A stretch of 63,500 nucleotides of DNA from Cristatella mucedo (GCA_009760855.2 WPIO01000058.1:1721501-1785000), one strand, 5' to 3'; counted from the first letter of the stretch, positions 1 to 12,425 are shown. The notes: generated by a model from the sequence alone, not told the origin. Translations and numbers: made by a program.

Positions 1-1345
1 GTAGAACTGGTTCGTGCTAAACAAAGAGCCAGGTCCGACGCTCGGCAGGCTACTAATTAGCCCTGAATTAACTATCTCTTTCGGCACCCAGTTGCGGCTG
101 CGGGCATTTTAACCTAATTAATCCTACGGCGCAGAGTAAAGGTGCCGATGCTTGCACGGCCAGATATGAGCATATGCAATGGAATAAACTGCCCATGTCT
201 TAAGCCTTTTTGCCGAGACCCCGACTTCAGAATCCATTGCTGCGGCTAGCAGCTGGCGTCGGTGTCCGCTAACCTCCGCAGCATTTTGCAGACTCATATA
301 AGGTAGACGGCTGACAGCGATCAAGTACCGCCTTTTTCCTTAGGCAAAATATAACTCGCCAGAATGAACAAGGTATAACCCCATGACCCAAAACGAGCTG
401 ACCTACCTCAATCAGGCTTGGACATGTCGCCATATGAACTTATTGGCATAGATGCGGGTCCTTGGCGACCCGGATCTCGAAAAAACTACAGTGCAGCGAA
501 TAGTAGTTGCGTAGACCTCATTAGAGGCTCAATCGTCTCCTTTTTGTCAACAGAGCTATACCGCGATCAGAGTTTAAATTTTATTCTCTACTTTTTTGGC
601 GAAGAAATACGGGAGTGAGGTCTGGCCAGGCTGTAAAGAAAGGGGGTGGGGCGGGTCTTCGGGCGTTTCGACATCAACTGCCAGTTTTCTCTTTCTTTGC
701 TAACTCCGTGTATGGTACCGTGAGCGGAAGCGGAAGCTGCGTTGGAGTCTTCCGTTTTTAACATGACAGGTATAGCTGAACATGAGGTTTACCTAAGATT
801 TTAACTTTTTTCTAGAAAATAATTATTTAATTCACTTTGAGTATGGGCCTTTGCTGGGAACCGGATCGCCGCCCATAGGTCCGTAGTAAACAGGGAGGAA
901 ATGCTGAATGAGACCATTCCTGGCTGAAATGCAAATAGTCAAAACGACACGGTGCCTTTAAGCTCTCATTGCTTGAGTGAAAAGGTCTTTTTCTGCATAA
1001 CGGTTAACCATGCGTGACTTCACCTAACTCTTTGTTCAACGGTTGGTGTTTTTCTGCCTTGCCATTTACCAAACTGCGCCATCTCTCGTTTTTAGACCAG
1101 GGGATATTGTAAATGGGAATCCTGTCTCACAATTAGGTCGAGCTTGCGCCCGGCAATAGCTGGCAGTGTGCCTAAACGCCTGCGTCCCACTCTTATGGCA
1201 GAGGTGTCTCTTTAATCACCAGTCGTGCGCTCCTAAAACGGTTGCAGGACATTACTCCCACTGGACTTTCCCCTAGAAATTTCCCTTCTGGTTGACCCTA
1301 GGACATTTCCCCCTAATGTTGATGAATCAACAACTAAGAATACAG
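1..1345. other. No feature recognised
   Basis: Only short scattered open frames occur on either strand, with no family resemblance and no repeat I recognise, apart from a run of GGGGGAAATGTCC-like motifs on the minus strand at about 1255-1320. Confidence 0.6.
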
Positions 1346-1351
1346 ATATAT

Positions 1352-1480
<129 letters not shown>

Positions 1481-1841
1481 GATCAAATGAAGTTCACGCT
1501 CTATTAAAATAATATCAACTCATTATAATTGGAAGATGGTGGATTAAAAGGATGGTTTCTAATGAAGTGAGCGGTGGCGGCGGTTGCAGCGGCTGCGGCA
1601 GTGGCGAGCCGTACAGTTCGGTCCCGCGGGAGTTCGGTCCCACTCAACGCCGCCAGGCACTCGTTCGCACCCGCCAAAGCAGGCGCGCGCTACGACGTGC
1701 CGCGCGTTCCTGCAAATGAGAGTTATGCCTCAGAGGTCTACAGAGTATACTTCGAGGTCAAGAGATCTAGTTACGCCCTAATATGCTCTAATTAAAGCGT
1801 GGAGTCGAGCGACGGTAGATTTGGGCGGCGGAGGCGCAGCC

Positions 1842-2108
1842 CGCCCTAAACTCTAAAACTCAAACTCTAAACATCAAACTCTAAAACCCTAAACCCTAAA
1901 CACTAAACACTAAACCCTAAACCCTAAACCCTAAATTATAAATCCTAAACCCTAAGCCCTAAACACCAAACCCAAAATTACTAAACTCTAAAGCCTAAAC
2001 CCTTAAACTCTAAACTCTAAAAACCTTAAACTCTAAACCCCGAACTCTAAAGCCTAAAAACTCTAAACCCTATATCCTGCAACCCTAAATACTAAACCCT
2101 AAACCATA
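1842..2108. repeat. Degenerate CCCTAAA telomere-like tract
   Basis: About 265 bases consist mostly of 7-base units close to CCCTAAA, with many variants (ACTCTAA, CACTAAA, CCCTAAG). The perfect stretches read ACCCTAAACCCTAAACC. This is the plant-type telomere unit (TTTAGGG on the other strand), not the TTAGGG of most animals. It is flanked by ordinary sequence on both sides, so it is interstitial. It may be a telomere relic or an unrelated satellite. Confidence 0.85.
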
Positions 2109-2109
2109 T

Positions 2110-3060
2110 ACCCGGGGAAGGAGTGTCCTACCCCAGGGGGAAATGCCCGGCGGATGGGAAACGACCAGGGTGGAAATGTCCGTACCCCCTAAAACTATGC
2201 AATCCTGGCGACATATTGCCCACCTTGCTTTCTCACTGCTCAACCACTCTACAACTAGTGTGTGCCTCTGCCTCGATCACCGACTGTTCTTGGACTACTA
2301 GGACTTCTCGGATCTTCCCTAGCTGTTCAGATTCCTTTTTCGCCTGTCATTGCTTGCTATGTGTGGGTGCCAGTAGGTATACCATCGGCCTTGTTGTAGT
2401 CTCTCGGCCTAGCAGTCTTAAGCTCATGCCGGCCCTCACACGCGAGTCACTCAAACCACTATTTCTCTCTTATCAAATCAACATTTATTGAACCTCTCGG
2501 TCTCTTTCTCGGCTTCCCTCTTTGTTTAAGTCCCTTTATCCATGTCCCTCTTAAGGTGTGTGCTGATTGCCCCTTCGTCCATTGTCTCTCGTACCTCTTC
2601 CCTTCCTTTTTCTTTCTACTTCTTATCTTTTTTATCTCTTCTATCTTTTTTCTTTTCTCCACCCTTTACTTATTTCCTCGAAATGTTCTGTACATTCCCC
2701 ATTCATCTTTCAAGCCCATCTCACGCATTTTTCCAATTGGAAGTCAAGATTTACTATTTTAAACTGGATATATTTTGATTTAAAATAACTGGATCATTTT
2801 GATTTAAAATAACTGGAATATTTTAATTTAAAATCAAATCGAATTGATTTAGCAGCCCCATCTATGTGCAGCTGCAAAAGAGCACTAGGGACGATAATCC
2901 ACCCTACAGTGGGAAATACAAGATTGCCTTCTTGAAGACTAGGAATATGTAATATGTTTAGAGAATAGCGTGAACCTTGACCCTCGATTAGGATTCAGGG
3001 GGGATTTTCAGATCTTTATGCCCAATTTATTTTTAGCGCAAACAAGAATTAGTTTGTCAT
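2110..3060. other. Unassigned sequence with a small AT-rich tandem repeat
   Basis: No gene is supported; the 122-residue open frame at 2123-2491 has no recognisable content. GGGGGAAATG-type motifs occur near 2140-2190. Around 2766-2835 a unit of about 27 bases (TTTTGATTTAAAATAACTGG) repeats three times with decay. 2510-2690 is pyrimidine-rich. Confidence 0.6.
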
Positions 3061-3150
3061 GAAAAAGCAGTTGTCTCGCATCCTAAAACTGGTCGTGAAA
3101 ACTTGTTATTCAGCAGACTTGGAATTGCTTAATAAATTTAGCCCTCTCAT

Positions 3151-3151
<1 letters not shown>

Positions 3152-3238
<87 letters not shown>
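3152..3238. repeat. (GA)n microsatellite
   Basis: A GA tract of about 80 bases with one GC interruption near its end. The Glu/Arg-rich open frame through it is an artefact. Confidence 0.97.
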
Positions 3239-3674
3239 AACACCTGGCAAGCAAGAGGTAAACGAGGAGACACTGACAGATTGAATTATTTAGTCTCTAG
3301 ATATAGCAGCTGCGTATTGAATGACCCATGTGCCGATAATTTGAAGATTAGATTACTTGAATATTTTGTCGCGTGCACTAACTTTTCAATTTTCATTTAA
3401 TTCCCGCGGGGAAGTTGGGCGCGATTTTTTTGATATGCTTGCGTTCGCTGTGGAACTGTTGCCGGGCGAAAGGCTTCCTGCTCGAATAGTTATGACAAAG
3501 GTAATCGAACGAGGCCGTGGTCTCAAATCTTCTTTTATTCATTCTGGAATCATTAAACTTCACTTCTCCAGCAAAAGCCTGTCGGAACCGGTGATAGTAT
3601 CTCTTCCGGATCTGTAGCAAATGTCAAATACAATGTATTACTTGAAGATTACATTACTACATTTGCTGCTTCTA

Positions 3675-4615
3675 ATATAATAATAATAAAAATTAACTTG
3701 ATAAAGCGCCCTCAGAGAATTTAATCTCTCTCTAGGCGCTTTACATTTGCAGTAAAGTGAAATGCAATTGAATGGTAAGTAAAATCATGCTTGAAAAAAC
3801 AAACGAAATGAATAATATGGTTAGGGGTGACATGCACAGGGTCAGCATGCAAATGTGCTTAGTGGCAGCATGCACACTGTGCACGCATAAGCACATCAAG
3901 GACGAATGAATCAAAGGGACCCACTAAATGCTGTCCTAAATAGGTGTGTTTTTTGGTTCCTTTTAAATGTGGTCAGGTCAGGGGATGTTCTAACACAGGT
4001 CGGGAGGGAGTTCCAGGCTTTGGGAACAAACGAACTAAATGCACGGTCTCCAAAGGATTTAAGGTTTGTATGAGGTATTTCTAGACTGTTGGATTCCGAA
4101 AAGCGGGTGGTACGATGCTTAGCCTGATGGGGTAGTATATCTGACAGATAGGCTGGAGCCATAGAATGAAGGGACCTAAAAGTGAGCGACAAAACCTTGA
4201 AGTCGATCCGTTGCTTGACTGGTAGCCAGTGCAGGTCGGCGAGAAGTGGAGTAATGTGGCAACTGCGACGCTCACGACAGACAAGCCTAGCAGCAGAGTT
4301 TTGCACCAGCTGCAATCGCCTGATCGCACATGCTGGTAGGCCAGTGAGCAGTGAATTGCAGAAGTCGAGACGGGATGTCACGAATGCATGGACCAACTTG
4401 GACGTGGTATCTTTATCTAAACAGGCCCGAATTTTAGCAATCTTATGAAGCTGAAAAAAGGCGGATATGACTGTGGAGCTGATATGGTCGTCTAACGAGA
4501 GGTCGCTTTGGAATATGACACCTAGATTTCGTCCTGATTCGACAGGAGATATGCTGGCAGAGCCAATTTTGAGAGTCAGCCTTTCCAATCTCTGGATCAC
4601 ACTGTGTTCTAGCCA
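3675..4615 (-). mobile_element. LINE family 1 copy, 5'-truncated
   Basis: The open frame at 3911-4600 encodes the C-terminal part of a CR1/L2-like reverse transcriptase: NLGVIFQSDLSLDDHI, the HAFVTSRLDFCNSLL block, LHWLPVKQRIDFKVL and PKAWNSLP. The 3' end on this strand carries the family hairpin (AAAGCGCC ... GGCGCTTT at about 3700-3746) and a TTA tail at 3678-3690. The 5' end breaks off near 4615, where the related copy at 31738-32728 continues. Confidence 0.9.
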
Positions 4616-5019
4616 AAGTATGTTGCATCACAAGTTCCTTGAAGTGACGAATGTTTGGAGTGTCAAACTACTATGCTGGTTGAAATTGTGTGAGTGCTAG
4701 TAAGTTTGCCTCAGGCCTACTTGGGTCAAGGTCGAGAAGATTCTCGGTTCTTCGATTCGTTGCGATCATAGCCAGCTCAGGTAACAAAAGTCGTCTGCTT
4801 GCCGGAACTACACCTCAGCATGTTCTGAGGAGGATCCTCGAGTTTGCCTCATTCTCCCTTTAGTAGCTCATGACCATAACTCTAGAAATCTTTTGCTGAC
4901 GCACTTTACAAATCATGTAGGCTCGAAATGCCTCGTCACCATAAGCAATCGATCTAATGGAAACGGGAAACAACAGGGGCACTTGTAATTGTGGCGCTTG
5001 GACGGTCTAACCTTGTAAT
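4616..5019. other. No feature recognised
   Basis: Between the LINE and the upstream region of paralog 1 no coding or repeat signal is evident. Confidence 0.5.
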
Positions 5020-5627
5020 AAATATAAAATGTGTATTCATATCTCTGAACCTTCTAGTCCGTTTGGTGTCTTTAATCCATCATTTCAAAGCGTTGTTTCT
5101 TAAAGCCCGCGAGTCAGAGAGTGTTTTTCGCTTCTTCCCCTAGCGCCCTTGATTGCAGGTACTCCAAGAGCTAGAACAAGTTCACACATTCAAATGCAAT
5201 GCCTAGAATCTGACGGCGGAACAGCACCGGTGTGTTTGAGCTTGCTAGACTTACAGCAAAAGACGTAGAATAAAGTCCTCGAAAACTCCTTTTACTATCG
5301 ATTCTGCCAAATGCAGACTCGTGATACAGTAGACACCCTGCAGATGCCACAAAATTGACGCGACAAATCGGACCCAGCCCACGTTTGTGGCAATATCGCT
5401 GGACGACTTTCACAGGGTGAAGTAAGAGAGGTTCAATTGAAAACTGGGGAGCTATTGCCAATTCTTCCGAATCGGGTTTCGCTTTGTTTTTGGAATCTGC
5501 TTTCTACGTCACGAGTTTGCTCTTGCTTGAAGCTTAAACTAGCTTTAGGAAAGATCTAAGGTATTCAGTGTGATGTAATATGCTTTTTCGCTGAAGATCT
5601 AGCACGCATTGTTGTCCTAAATTTTAG
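5020..5627 (+). promoter_or_regulatory. Sequence upstream of paralog 1, duplicated at 43725-44560
   Basis: This stretch aligns by eye with 43725-44560, upstream of paralog 2. Clear matches include the CCTTGATTGCAGGT block (5150 and 43850), the following CACA(C/T)T block, and the GCTTGAAGCTTAAACT-type block (5526 and 44474). It could hold the promoter and an untranslated first exon (ATTGCAG|GT is an acceptor or donor-like motif). I see no TATA box that I would defend. Low-quality open frames across it look like noise. Confidence 0.45.
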
Positions 5628-5834
5628 CCGTGTGTTGCCGCATAGCGCGGAGAATTTCCCTGCTACAAATCCTGTGTCACTTCCAAAATCCGGTACGATG
5701 AGTGTCGCATCAACGGCCTCGACTACTGATGAGCTGTCGTCAAGAATTCAGACGGCACGGACGGCAGTGGCAACTCTTCATCAACACGCTGGCAGTTTTG
5801 TCACCAATCCGGCAGCTTGCACCCAGATTATAGA
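5628..5834 (+). CDS. Paralog 1 exon 1: N-terminal tail
   Basis: This exon encodes a Ser/Thr-rich leader followed by a short helical stretch ending TNPAACTQIIE-like, closely matched by the exon at 45889-46106. The donor is GTGAGT directly after 5834 and leaves phase 2, which fits the next exon. A plausible acceptor AG sits at 5626-5627. The only in-frame ATG after the upstream stop at 5557 is at 5698, so translation probably starts there, and 5628-5697 would then be 5' UTR. Similarity to paralog 2 continues upstream of that ATG, so an upstream coding exon is the alternative. I see no domain in this piece. The high-confidence coding part is 5698-5834. Confidence 0.72.
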
Positions 5835-5959
5835 GTGAGTAACGCTGCGGAGCAAGGCCTTGACTGCAGAGGTATATATGACGGCTGAGGCACGACTTCT
5901 GCTGTTTGGTACTGACGAGCGCCACCGAAGGAACTCGTGGTAGGGCTGGTTAGAGCATC

Positions 5960-6601
5960 TGCAGGTCAATTGTCAAATTTTTCCCAGTTGCTACCCATCG
6001 AAGGCGAGCATAGTTATGAGATTGCAGCATCACACCACTGCTTGGCGACCTACGCTGGCTACTAGTCAGGCAACCCACCGACTTCAAGGTTTTGTCGCCC
6101 ACTTTTAGGTCCCTTCATTCTTTAGCTACATCCAACGTATCAGATGCACTTCCCACCAGGTCAAGCATCGTATAACCCGCTTTTCAGAATCTAACTGTTT
6201 ATCTATACCTCGTACGAACACCAAATTCTGTGGAGACCGTGCCTTTAGTTTGTATGCTCCCAAAGCCTGGAACTCCATCCCGACGTGCATCATGGCATCC
6301 TCTGACTTGATCATATCTATAAAGAAATAGAAAAATAAACCGTTTTTATGACAGCATTTAAGGGGTCCCTGTGGCTCGTCCTTTATGTGATTATAACTGC
6401 TGACACTGTGCATGCTGCCACTAACCACACTTGCATGATGACTCTGTGCATGCCACCCCTAACCATGCTGTTTCCGTGGTTTATCAATGATGATTCCACT
6501 CACCATTTGATCGTGTTTCCTTTTCAGCAAACGTAAAGCACCTACAAAGATATTGAGCTCTCTGAGGGCACTTTCTCGAGTGTATTATTATTATTATTAT
6601 T
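5960..6601 (+). mobile_element. LINE family 1 copy, 3' fragment
   Basis: A decayed reverse-transcriptase C-terminus (CAGTTGCTACC...CACTTTTAGGTCCC equivalent to LHWLPV...LSLTFRS) leads into the family 3' UTR, the hairpin at about 6533-6573 and an ATT tail at 6585-6601. It lies in intron 1 of paralog 1, sense to the gene. Confidence 0.85.
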
Positions 6602-6916
6602 GTAGTATAAGCCCTAACTGTACACGGAAATTTAGCTTTTTATAGCACAACATTTATATTTTATTATCGTGCTTAGAATATAACGAGACTAGGGTTAGTT
6701 CCTACCGACGAAGATAAAATAACAATTTTTCCGTTTACAATATTAGAACATCGGTGCTCTGGCACTCAGATTACTAACCAATCGCAGATCATGTGTCGAG
6801 CTATTGACGGATGCCTATAAGTATACCTGAAAATTCATGGTTAGTCTCCTAACCCACTACTTACAAGATAAAATAGAGATATCCAAAGCAATCTTAGGGG
6901 ACAAATTGCATCGGAT

Positions 6917-7990
6917 AACAATAATAGTAATCACCATCACCCATTTCTACAGCGCCCTCGAGAATTAAGGCTTTCTCTAGGCAGTTTACAGATGCTACAA
7001 GGAAAGCACTGCCAAGTGTTTAGTGTCAACATCCTCAATTGACAGGTAGTGTTGGCGGGTACATGCACGGGAAGAGCGAATCGCAAAGACTCACCAAATG
7101 CTATAGTAAGCAATTGCGTTTTAAGCTTTTTTATAAATGTCAGAATGTCAGAGGACCCTGTTATGTGCATCGGTAATGAGCTCCGGACTTTAGGAGCATA
7201 CGAACTACAAGCACAGTCTCCAACGGTATTGAGGTCAGTACATGGTCTGACAAAACCATTAGATTAATAAAAGCGGATGATACGATGCTTAGCTCTGTTG
7301 ATGGGTTGATCTGATAGGTAGGCTGGAGCCAAAAAATTAAGGGAAGTAAAAGTGACATAACAAAACCTTGAAGCCGATGCGTAGCTTGACTGTGAGCTAG
7401 TGCAAGTCTGCGAGAAGTGGTGTGATGTGACATCTGTGACACTCACAATAGAAAGCCTATTTGCAGAGTTTTGTAAAAGCTGTAGGCGCCTGATTGTACA
7501 GGCCGGTAGACCAGCAAGAAGTGAGTCACAAAAGTCAAGACGAGATGTCACAAATGCATGGACCAATTTAGATGTGGTACCCGTGTCTAACCAAGCCCGA
7601 ATTTTAGCAATGTTATGTAGCTGAAAGTAGACAGACTTGACTGTCTATTTGATGTGATCGTCTAATTACAGGTCACTTTGGAACACGACTCCCAGATTTC
7701 GTGTATATTCACCGAGACGTGGGCTGGCAGGTTGCGAGCGTTGACCTTAGCAATTTCTCAATCACACCTGTTTGCTTATAGCTAGAGAGTTGGTTTTATC
7801 ATCATTCAATTTAAGAAGGTTTGCTGCCATCCAAGTGGGGATTCATCAATACATGAAGCAAGGGTGTTGGAGATTTCGACGTGTTGGACGGCTAGGGGGA
7901 ATCAAAGCAAATGTGCAACTGAGTGGCATTTGCATCAAGGTCAAAGCCAAGATTGTTCTTGGCGATCACAGCCGCTGGAGATAGGTTCCA
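6917..7990 (-). mobile_element. LINE family 1 copy, decayed
   Basis: Fragments in several frames match the family: HAFVTSRLDFCDSLLAGLP at 7500-7566, and an active-site region NNLGFDLDANATQLHICFD at about 7900-7960, where the YADD/YVDD motif is destroyed. The hairpin relic is near 6948-6990 and the tail has decayed to AATAACAATAATAG. It lies antisense in intron 1 of paralog 1. Confidence 0.85.
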
Positions 7991-8499
7991 GGAGGTTGAA
8001 GGCCAGTTCTGACCTATGATCTCGGGATCCTGAATGCATGACACCAAACAACCATTCAGCTCAGGCCGCTTTTGTACGTTCATCTGTAGATTTGTTCTGC
8101 TGGCCCACCTTGGCTTGTGGGTAATGGGCACACTGGTGCAGCTGTGAGGAATTATCTAAGATCCTAGATTTAAACATGTGCGTACTAATTCACTTGAATG
8201 ATAAAAACCTAGGAGGATGTAAAGGGTGTTATTCACCGTCTGAAAACCAAGCATTATCAGAATTAGTCTCATATGATTTTCACGCAAATGTGAAAGCATA
8301 TTCATAATTTAACTGTGAGCTGTTAAATATTGGCCAGCCTGTGTTGTGGACCAGAAACAAAGTCAGTTTATATACGTTATGGTAAATAAAGAAAAATTAT
8401 AATAATGATATAAAAATAACAATAATAATAATAAAATTGTGTAATATTGAGAGAGAAAATTGACTCCGTCGGCTCTGAGTAATAGCCGAAGCCCTTAGA

Positions 8500-8645
8500 G
8501 CATTGGTTCTCAACCTTTCTGATGCCGCGACCCTTAATACAGTTCCTCATGTTGTGGCTACTCCCAACCATAACATAATTGTGTGCAAAATTTGAAAGTG
8601 CTTGATTTCCGATGGGCTTAGGCGGCCCTTGTGAAAGGGCCGTTC
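8500..8645 (+). mobile_element. SPIN-like hAT DNA transposon relic (non-autonomous)
   Basis: The left end reads ATTGGTTCTCAACCTTTC, then GATGCCGCGACCCTTAATAC, then AGTTCCTCATGTTGTGG. After an internal deletion the right part reads TTTCCGATGGGCTTAGGCGG and GTGAAAGGGCCGTTC. These blocks closely resemble my recollection of the ends of the SPIN (Space Invaders) hAT family, known for repeated horizontal transfer among animals. The final right inverted repeat (GGTTGAGAACC-like) is missing, so the copy is truncated. It sits in intron 1 of paralog 1. Confidence 0.8.
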
Positions 8646-8924
8646 TCTGTTTTCTCTGTTGAAAGGAATGCTGTGTTCGCCTGCAGCTTCTGCTCTTGTA
8701 ATTAGTGAAGCACCGAAACGATTGGTGCGATGTTCTCTGGTTAGCGTCCTCAGGCCGGAGTCAGGCCGTCAAAATCTGTCCCGACTGTCATTACGATACC
8801 CCCCCCGACTTAATGACATCTGGGTGGAATCTATTAGGACTGTTCCTCCCAGCATTTGCCGAGTCCTTGTGGGTTTTCCTTTGCTCGTGCGAGCTTATAT
8901 TTTACATGCTCACACGAGCCATAT

Positions 8925-8985
8925 AGTCAATACTGACACTGTGCATGTCACCACTAACCACATATTGATGCTTCTTTTATAGTTT
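8925..8985 (+). mobile_element. LINE family 1 3' UTR fragment
   Basis: The stretch GACACTGTGCATGTCACCAC and the following TAACCACAT match the 3' UTR of other family 1 copies. No tail or hairpin follows. Confidence 0.5.
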
Positions 8986-10077
8986 ATTCTCAGTGAATAG
9001 CCAGAGATTTAGTTGTCAAATTGTAACACTGTCAACCTTTTGATACACTGATTAGTGCGACCGAGCAGCCAGCCAAGCCCAGTCTATACACTCTAGACGA
9101 CCTCGGGCGTAGAGGGGTCCAGCCTTCTCTTGATCGTGAACTCCTCTCTCTTGTGTAAGTTCTGTGTCACTCAGTACCAAGTCAAGCACCCACAGAGTAT
9201 TCACGTATCAGTTAAATAATCAGATCATTATTTTTGTTCCGTATGCCACAGCAGCTCAAAATTGACTCTTCAGCAGCATTCAATGCTACTCATTTAATGG
9301 ACTCTGCTCTTAACTCAGCAGTGTATCTCAGTTTCTATCAGTAGTGTTACATAGCTTTGCTACCGTAGGGGCTCAGGCACTTAGGCTTTGAGGGTACTAT
9401 AGAGAACTCTCCTCTAGCTTATTACTCAGTGATAGAGCCACAGCGAGTTCATTTGCCCAATGCTTGGAAATCCCCTTATTCATACGCCCGCAGACTGTCA
9501 CCAACTAAGAAATTATGTCTGTTTTATTAACTAAGGGTCAAGCACCCTTACATAAAAGTTTTTCATGGTCTTGCCCCTACACAGAAATTGTGCAGGTGTT
9601 GTCCGCCCCAAATAAAAATCCTGGCACAGCAACCGGTAAACCCATTTTCCTTCTGGTTGTGCATAGCTAAAGATGTAGATACATTAGATTAATTACTGAT
9701 AATAGATGCACAAACTTTGAAACACATCCAAATTCAATTATTAAGCACGTTACTTGTCAAGGCTACGAATGGTTATCAAATGTCAAAGGATTATTGCAAG
9801 AACTTCTAGCGAAGTTACTGAAGCATTTAAACTTTGAGACTCAATATATTATGCAGTATCTAAAGTTTAATTTAATGCTTCGGAGCTTCCTTTATCGTCA
9901 GGTCGTGCAGTTAGTGACAAGTATCAGATTTTGAGTTTCTCCAATAACATTTTGCGACGCTTTAGAACAATTTGCTGACCACCCTCATAATTGCATCATC
10001 TCGGTATTTATGTATGTAAGTATAAATCATTTTGAAAAGGCGTCTTACTCGCTATTTGTGTTGTTCTGGTTCTTCAG
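8986..10077. other. Remainder of paralog 1 intron 1
   Basis: About 1.1 kb with no recognised repeat or coding signal; it ends in the pyrimidine-rich acceptor TTCTTCAG. Confidence 0.6.
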
Positions 10078-10916
10078 GAGCTTGTTGGTGATGGTCCTCG
10101 AAGAGAAGGCTCACAGAGTGGCACTTTTTAGTGCCTGCCAGCAAGAGGGACTTTGTGAGCTTTATATGCAGATGTGGGTGACATTTGGCTTCCAAGACCA
10201 ACAGCAGCTAGCTGCATTAGACAGAAAACAGAGAGATGCTCTTGAAAATTGGGTGCGGCTTCAATGTCTGATTCTTTCTGGCACTGATACTGGTGACAGT
10301 GACATCATCAGCCGAGTGGTGGCCTGTGGCATTGTAAAATTTTCCGTAGAGCTCTTGGAGACTGATCTCTTTTACGGATCAAGCATTTTGCAAGAAGGGT
10401 CCACTATCAGTCTTAACCTGCTAGGTACGCTGTACAACGTAGCAAAAACTTGGAATCGTGGAGTGGAGACGCTACGCTCATTTCAGAGATCAGAGCAAAC
10501 TGTGGCCAAGTACGCATCCAGCAGCGATCCTGCGATAAAGACGATGGCAATCATCATCCTGACGTTCCTTCTCAGCGAAGAGGAACAAAAGAAGATGCTC
10601 GATTCAACGGAAGCTAATATAAAGTATATGGTAGGAATCCTCGATGACTGCCTAAAAAGTGAGCAAAAAAATCACGTTGGACAGTTCGGCTACTCGGCCG
10701 TCGAGATAATGGACAGCCTGAGACGTATGGCCGCGGTTGAGGTGAACAAGGAGAAAATTGTCTCTGCCGGAGCATTGCCGCACTACGCTAAAGTACTGGA
10801 CGGTAGTGGAGCCTACTCAACCGAAGAGCAGAAAGAAGCGTGCAAAGGCTTGTGGACCTTGGCCTTCTGCCCACACAATAAAGCCAAGATTGCAGCCGAT
10901 GTGGGCTGCATGGAAG
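10078..10916 (+). CDS. Paralog 1 exon 2: armadillo-like helical repeats
   Basis: An 839 nt open exon encodes about 280 residues of helical, repeat-like protein. Motifs shared with paralog 2 include QEGLCELYMQ, FGFQDQQQL, DTGDSDIIS, LLGTLYN, the ILTFLLxEEEQKKML block, KNHVGQFGYSA and EACKGLWTLAF. The last block (helix, then ACKGLWTLAF...NKAKIAADVG) has the look of an armadillo repeat. The acceptor is TTCTTCAG before 10078 and the donor is G|GTGATT after 10916; splicing leaves phase 1. ARM regions usually form a superhelical scaffold; in SARM1 this region senses NAD and NMN and restrains the TIR domain. Whether that applies here cannot be read from sequence. Confidence 0.85.
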
Positions 10917-11369
10917 GTGATTTCTAGCGCTGGCCACTTGATGCCAACAGTAGCTGCAATAATGCTTTACTTACAGCTAGAGATTTTAATGCTCGTCTGT
11001 TTTTAGGTGACCGTGTTCTTTTCAGACCGCGAATACTGTCTCACTATTCCCATGTACCAGGTAAAATTCGAACTAAAGTCATGCAATTCATGAAAAGAAG
11101 TGAGACAGATTTTAAGACGATAGACCTTTTAGAAAAAGAAAGAGGCGATCGGTCGGCTTCGATCTGGCACATCGGTCTCGAGAAATAAGCTGATGAATCG
11201 GTCGTGCAACCTCTGTAAAAGCCTATCAGCTCTAATCCTGCCGACGGCAGCCTGTATATTGTTTTTCCAATGTGCAGTCTCACAGATCCATATATATTGT
11301 GCATCGAATTTAATTCAGACCGACCGACTGGGCTGCGAGCGATTGGTAGAACTTATTGCTAAATATAGA

Positions 11370-11985
11370 TGTACGAATGAAATAGGCTGCTCTTGTAACC
11401 ACGGGATACTATTTAATCTAGATTTATTGTGCAAGAATGACCTCAATAGGCATATCCGATCTGTTGTCAGGTCTACAAACGATGCAATTGAACGTTGCGA
11501 AAATGCGGAGGCACTTAGCTGATGGATGCACAGCTAAGTTACCACATGCATCTGCAGCATCCGGTCTAGACTTATATAATGCTCTCATCGAAATTTTATC
11601 ATCCTGCTCAATCTGTATTGGTAAGGTGACGGTGAACTCGTCAACCAGGCTTTTAGTGAGTTATTCATTTGCGTAATATGATGATTCTAGCGAGTGGTTC
11701 GGACACATGTAGTATATATAGCAGAAAATGTATGCATCAATTTTTGCTACTAGTCACCAGTCGTCTAAAACTTCGTTGAGAAACTTTCAGATTTCATCTT
11801 TCCCCAATTTCTACATCGGCACTGCCAATCATTCGGTTATCACGGGTATTTTTTTTTAATAACCAAGGAAAGAAGAAAACCAGCTTCAAGCTAAGCCCAT
11901 CTGTCACAAACTGCCACACCTAACCATTTCTCTCAGACCGGCACCGGCTGTCCATCAAGCAGTGCATCGACTTGAAAAGTTTATC
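11370..11985 (+). mobile_element. Old LINE family 1 relic in paralog 1 intron 2
   Basis: Heavily decayed pieces match the reverse-transcriptase tail: GGCATATCCGATCTGTTGTC near 11452 (cf. DHISSTVKSA) and a CTCAGACCGGCACCGGCTG stretch near 11934 (cf. LLADLHWLP) followed by ATCAAGCAGTGCATCGACTT. Equivalent relics lie in the same intron of paralog 2 (50650-50830 and 51345-51480). The copies therefore probably derive from one insertion before the duplication. Confidence 0.6.
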
Positions 11986-12425
11986 TTAATGACGTACTCC
12001 TAGGAAAGTACCCTGGCCTCACTTACTCTAGTGACACACATAAATTCAGGAACTATGTACGTCTGCAATAAGGAGCTCTTGTGATTAACGAAATCAGGGC
12101 GAAGCTGAAAAATCAACTGCCTTGTCAAGCATTTTCTTCGTCCAAGTGAGTCGTTCTTTATGTGTCCTACAATTGCTCGTTTGAATGTAACTCCTTTTCA
12201 ATTTTTAAATGCCTAGAAAGATATTTAATTATCTTGGGCAGCTGTAAAAATCCTTTATTATTTATTAAAAATAAAATCGTTCGATCGTGCTCACATCGAT
12301 TGTTGGTGTTCAAAAAACTCAGTGAGCTTAGGTGTATGTATCTATGTTCTCTTAATTCCCCTATGCGTATATGCATGTGCTCGCTATCGGTCATAATAAA
12401 TACATCTTCTGACGTATTCTTAAAG

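Noticed and set aside
2123-2491. 122-residue open frame
   Set aside because: No domain, no splice context and no partner elsewhere; the surrounding sequence is repeat-like.
5171-5461. 96-residue minus-strand frame upstream of paralog 1
   Set aside because: The region is duplicated upstream of paralog 2 without an open frame, which argues for non-coding sequence.
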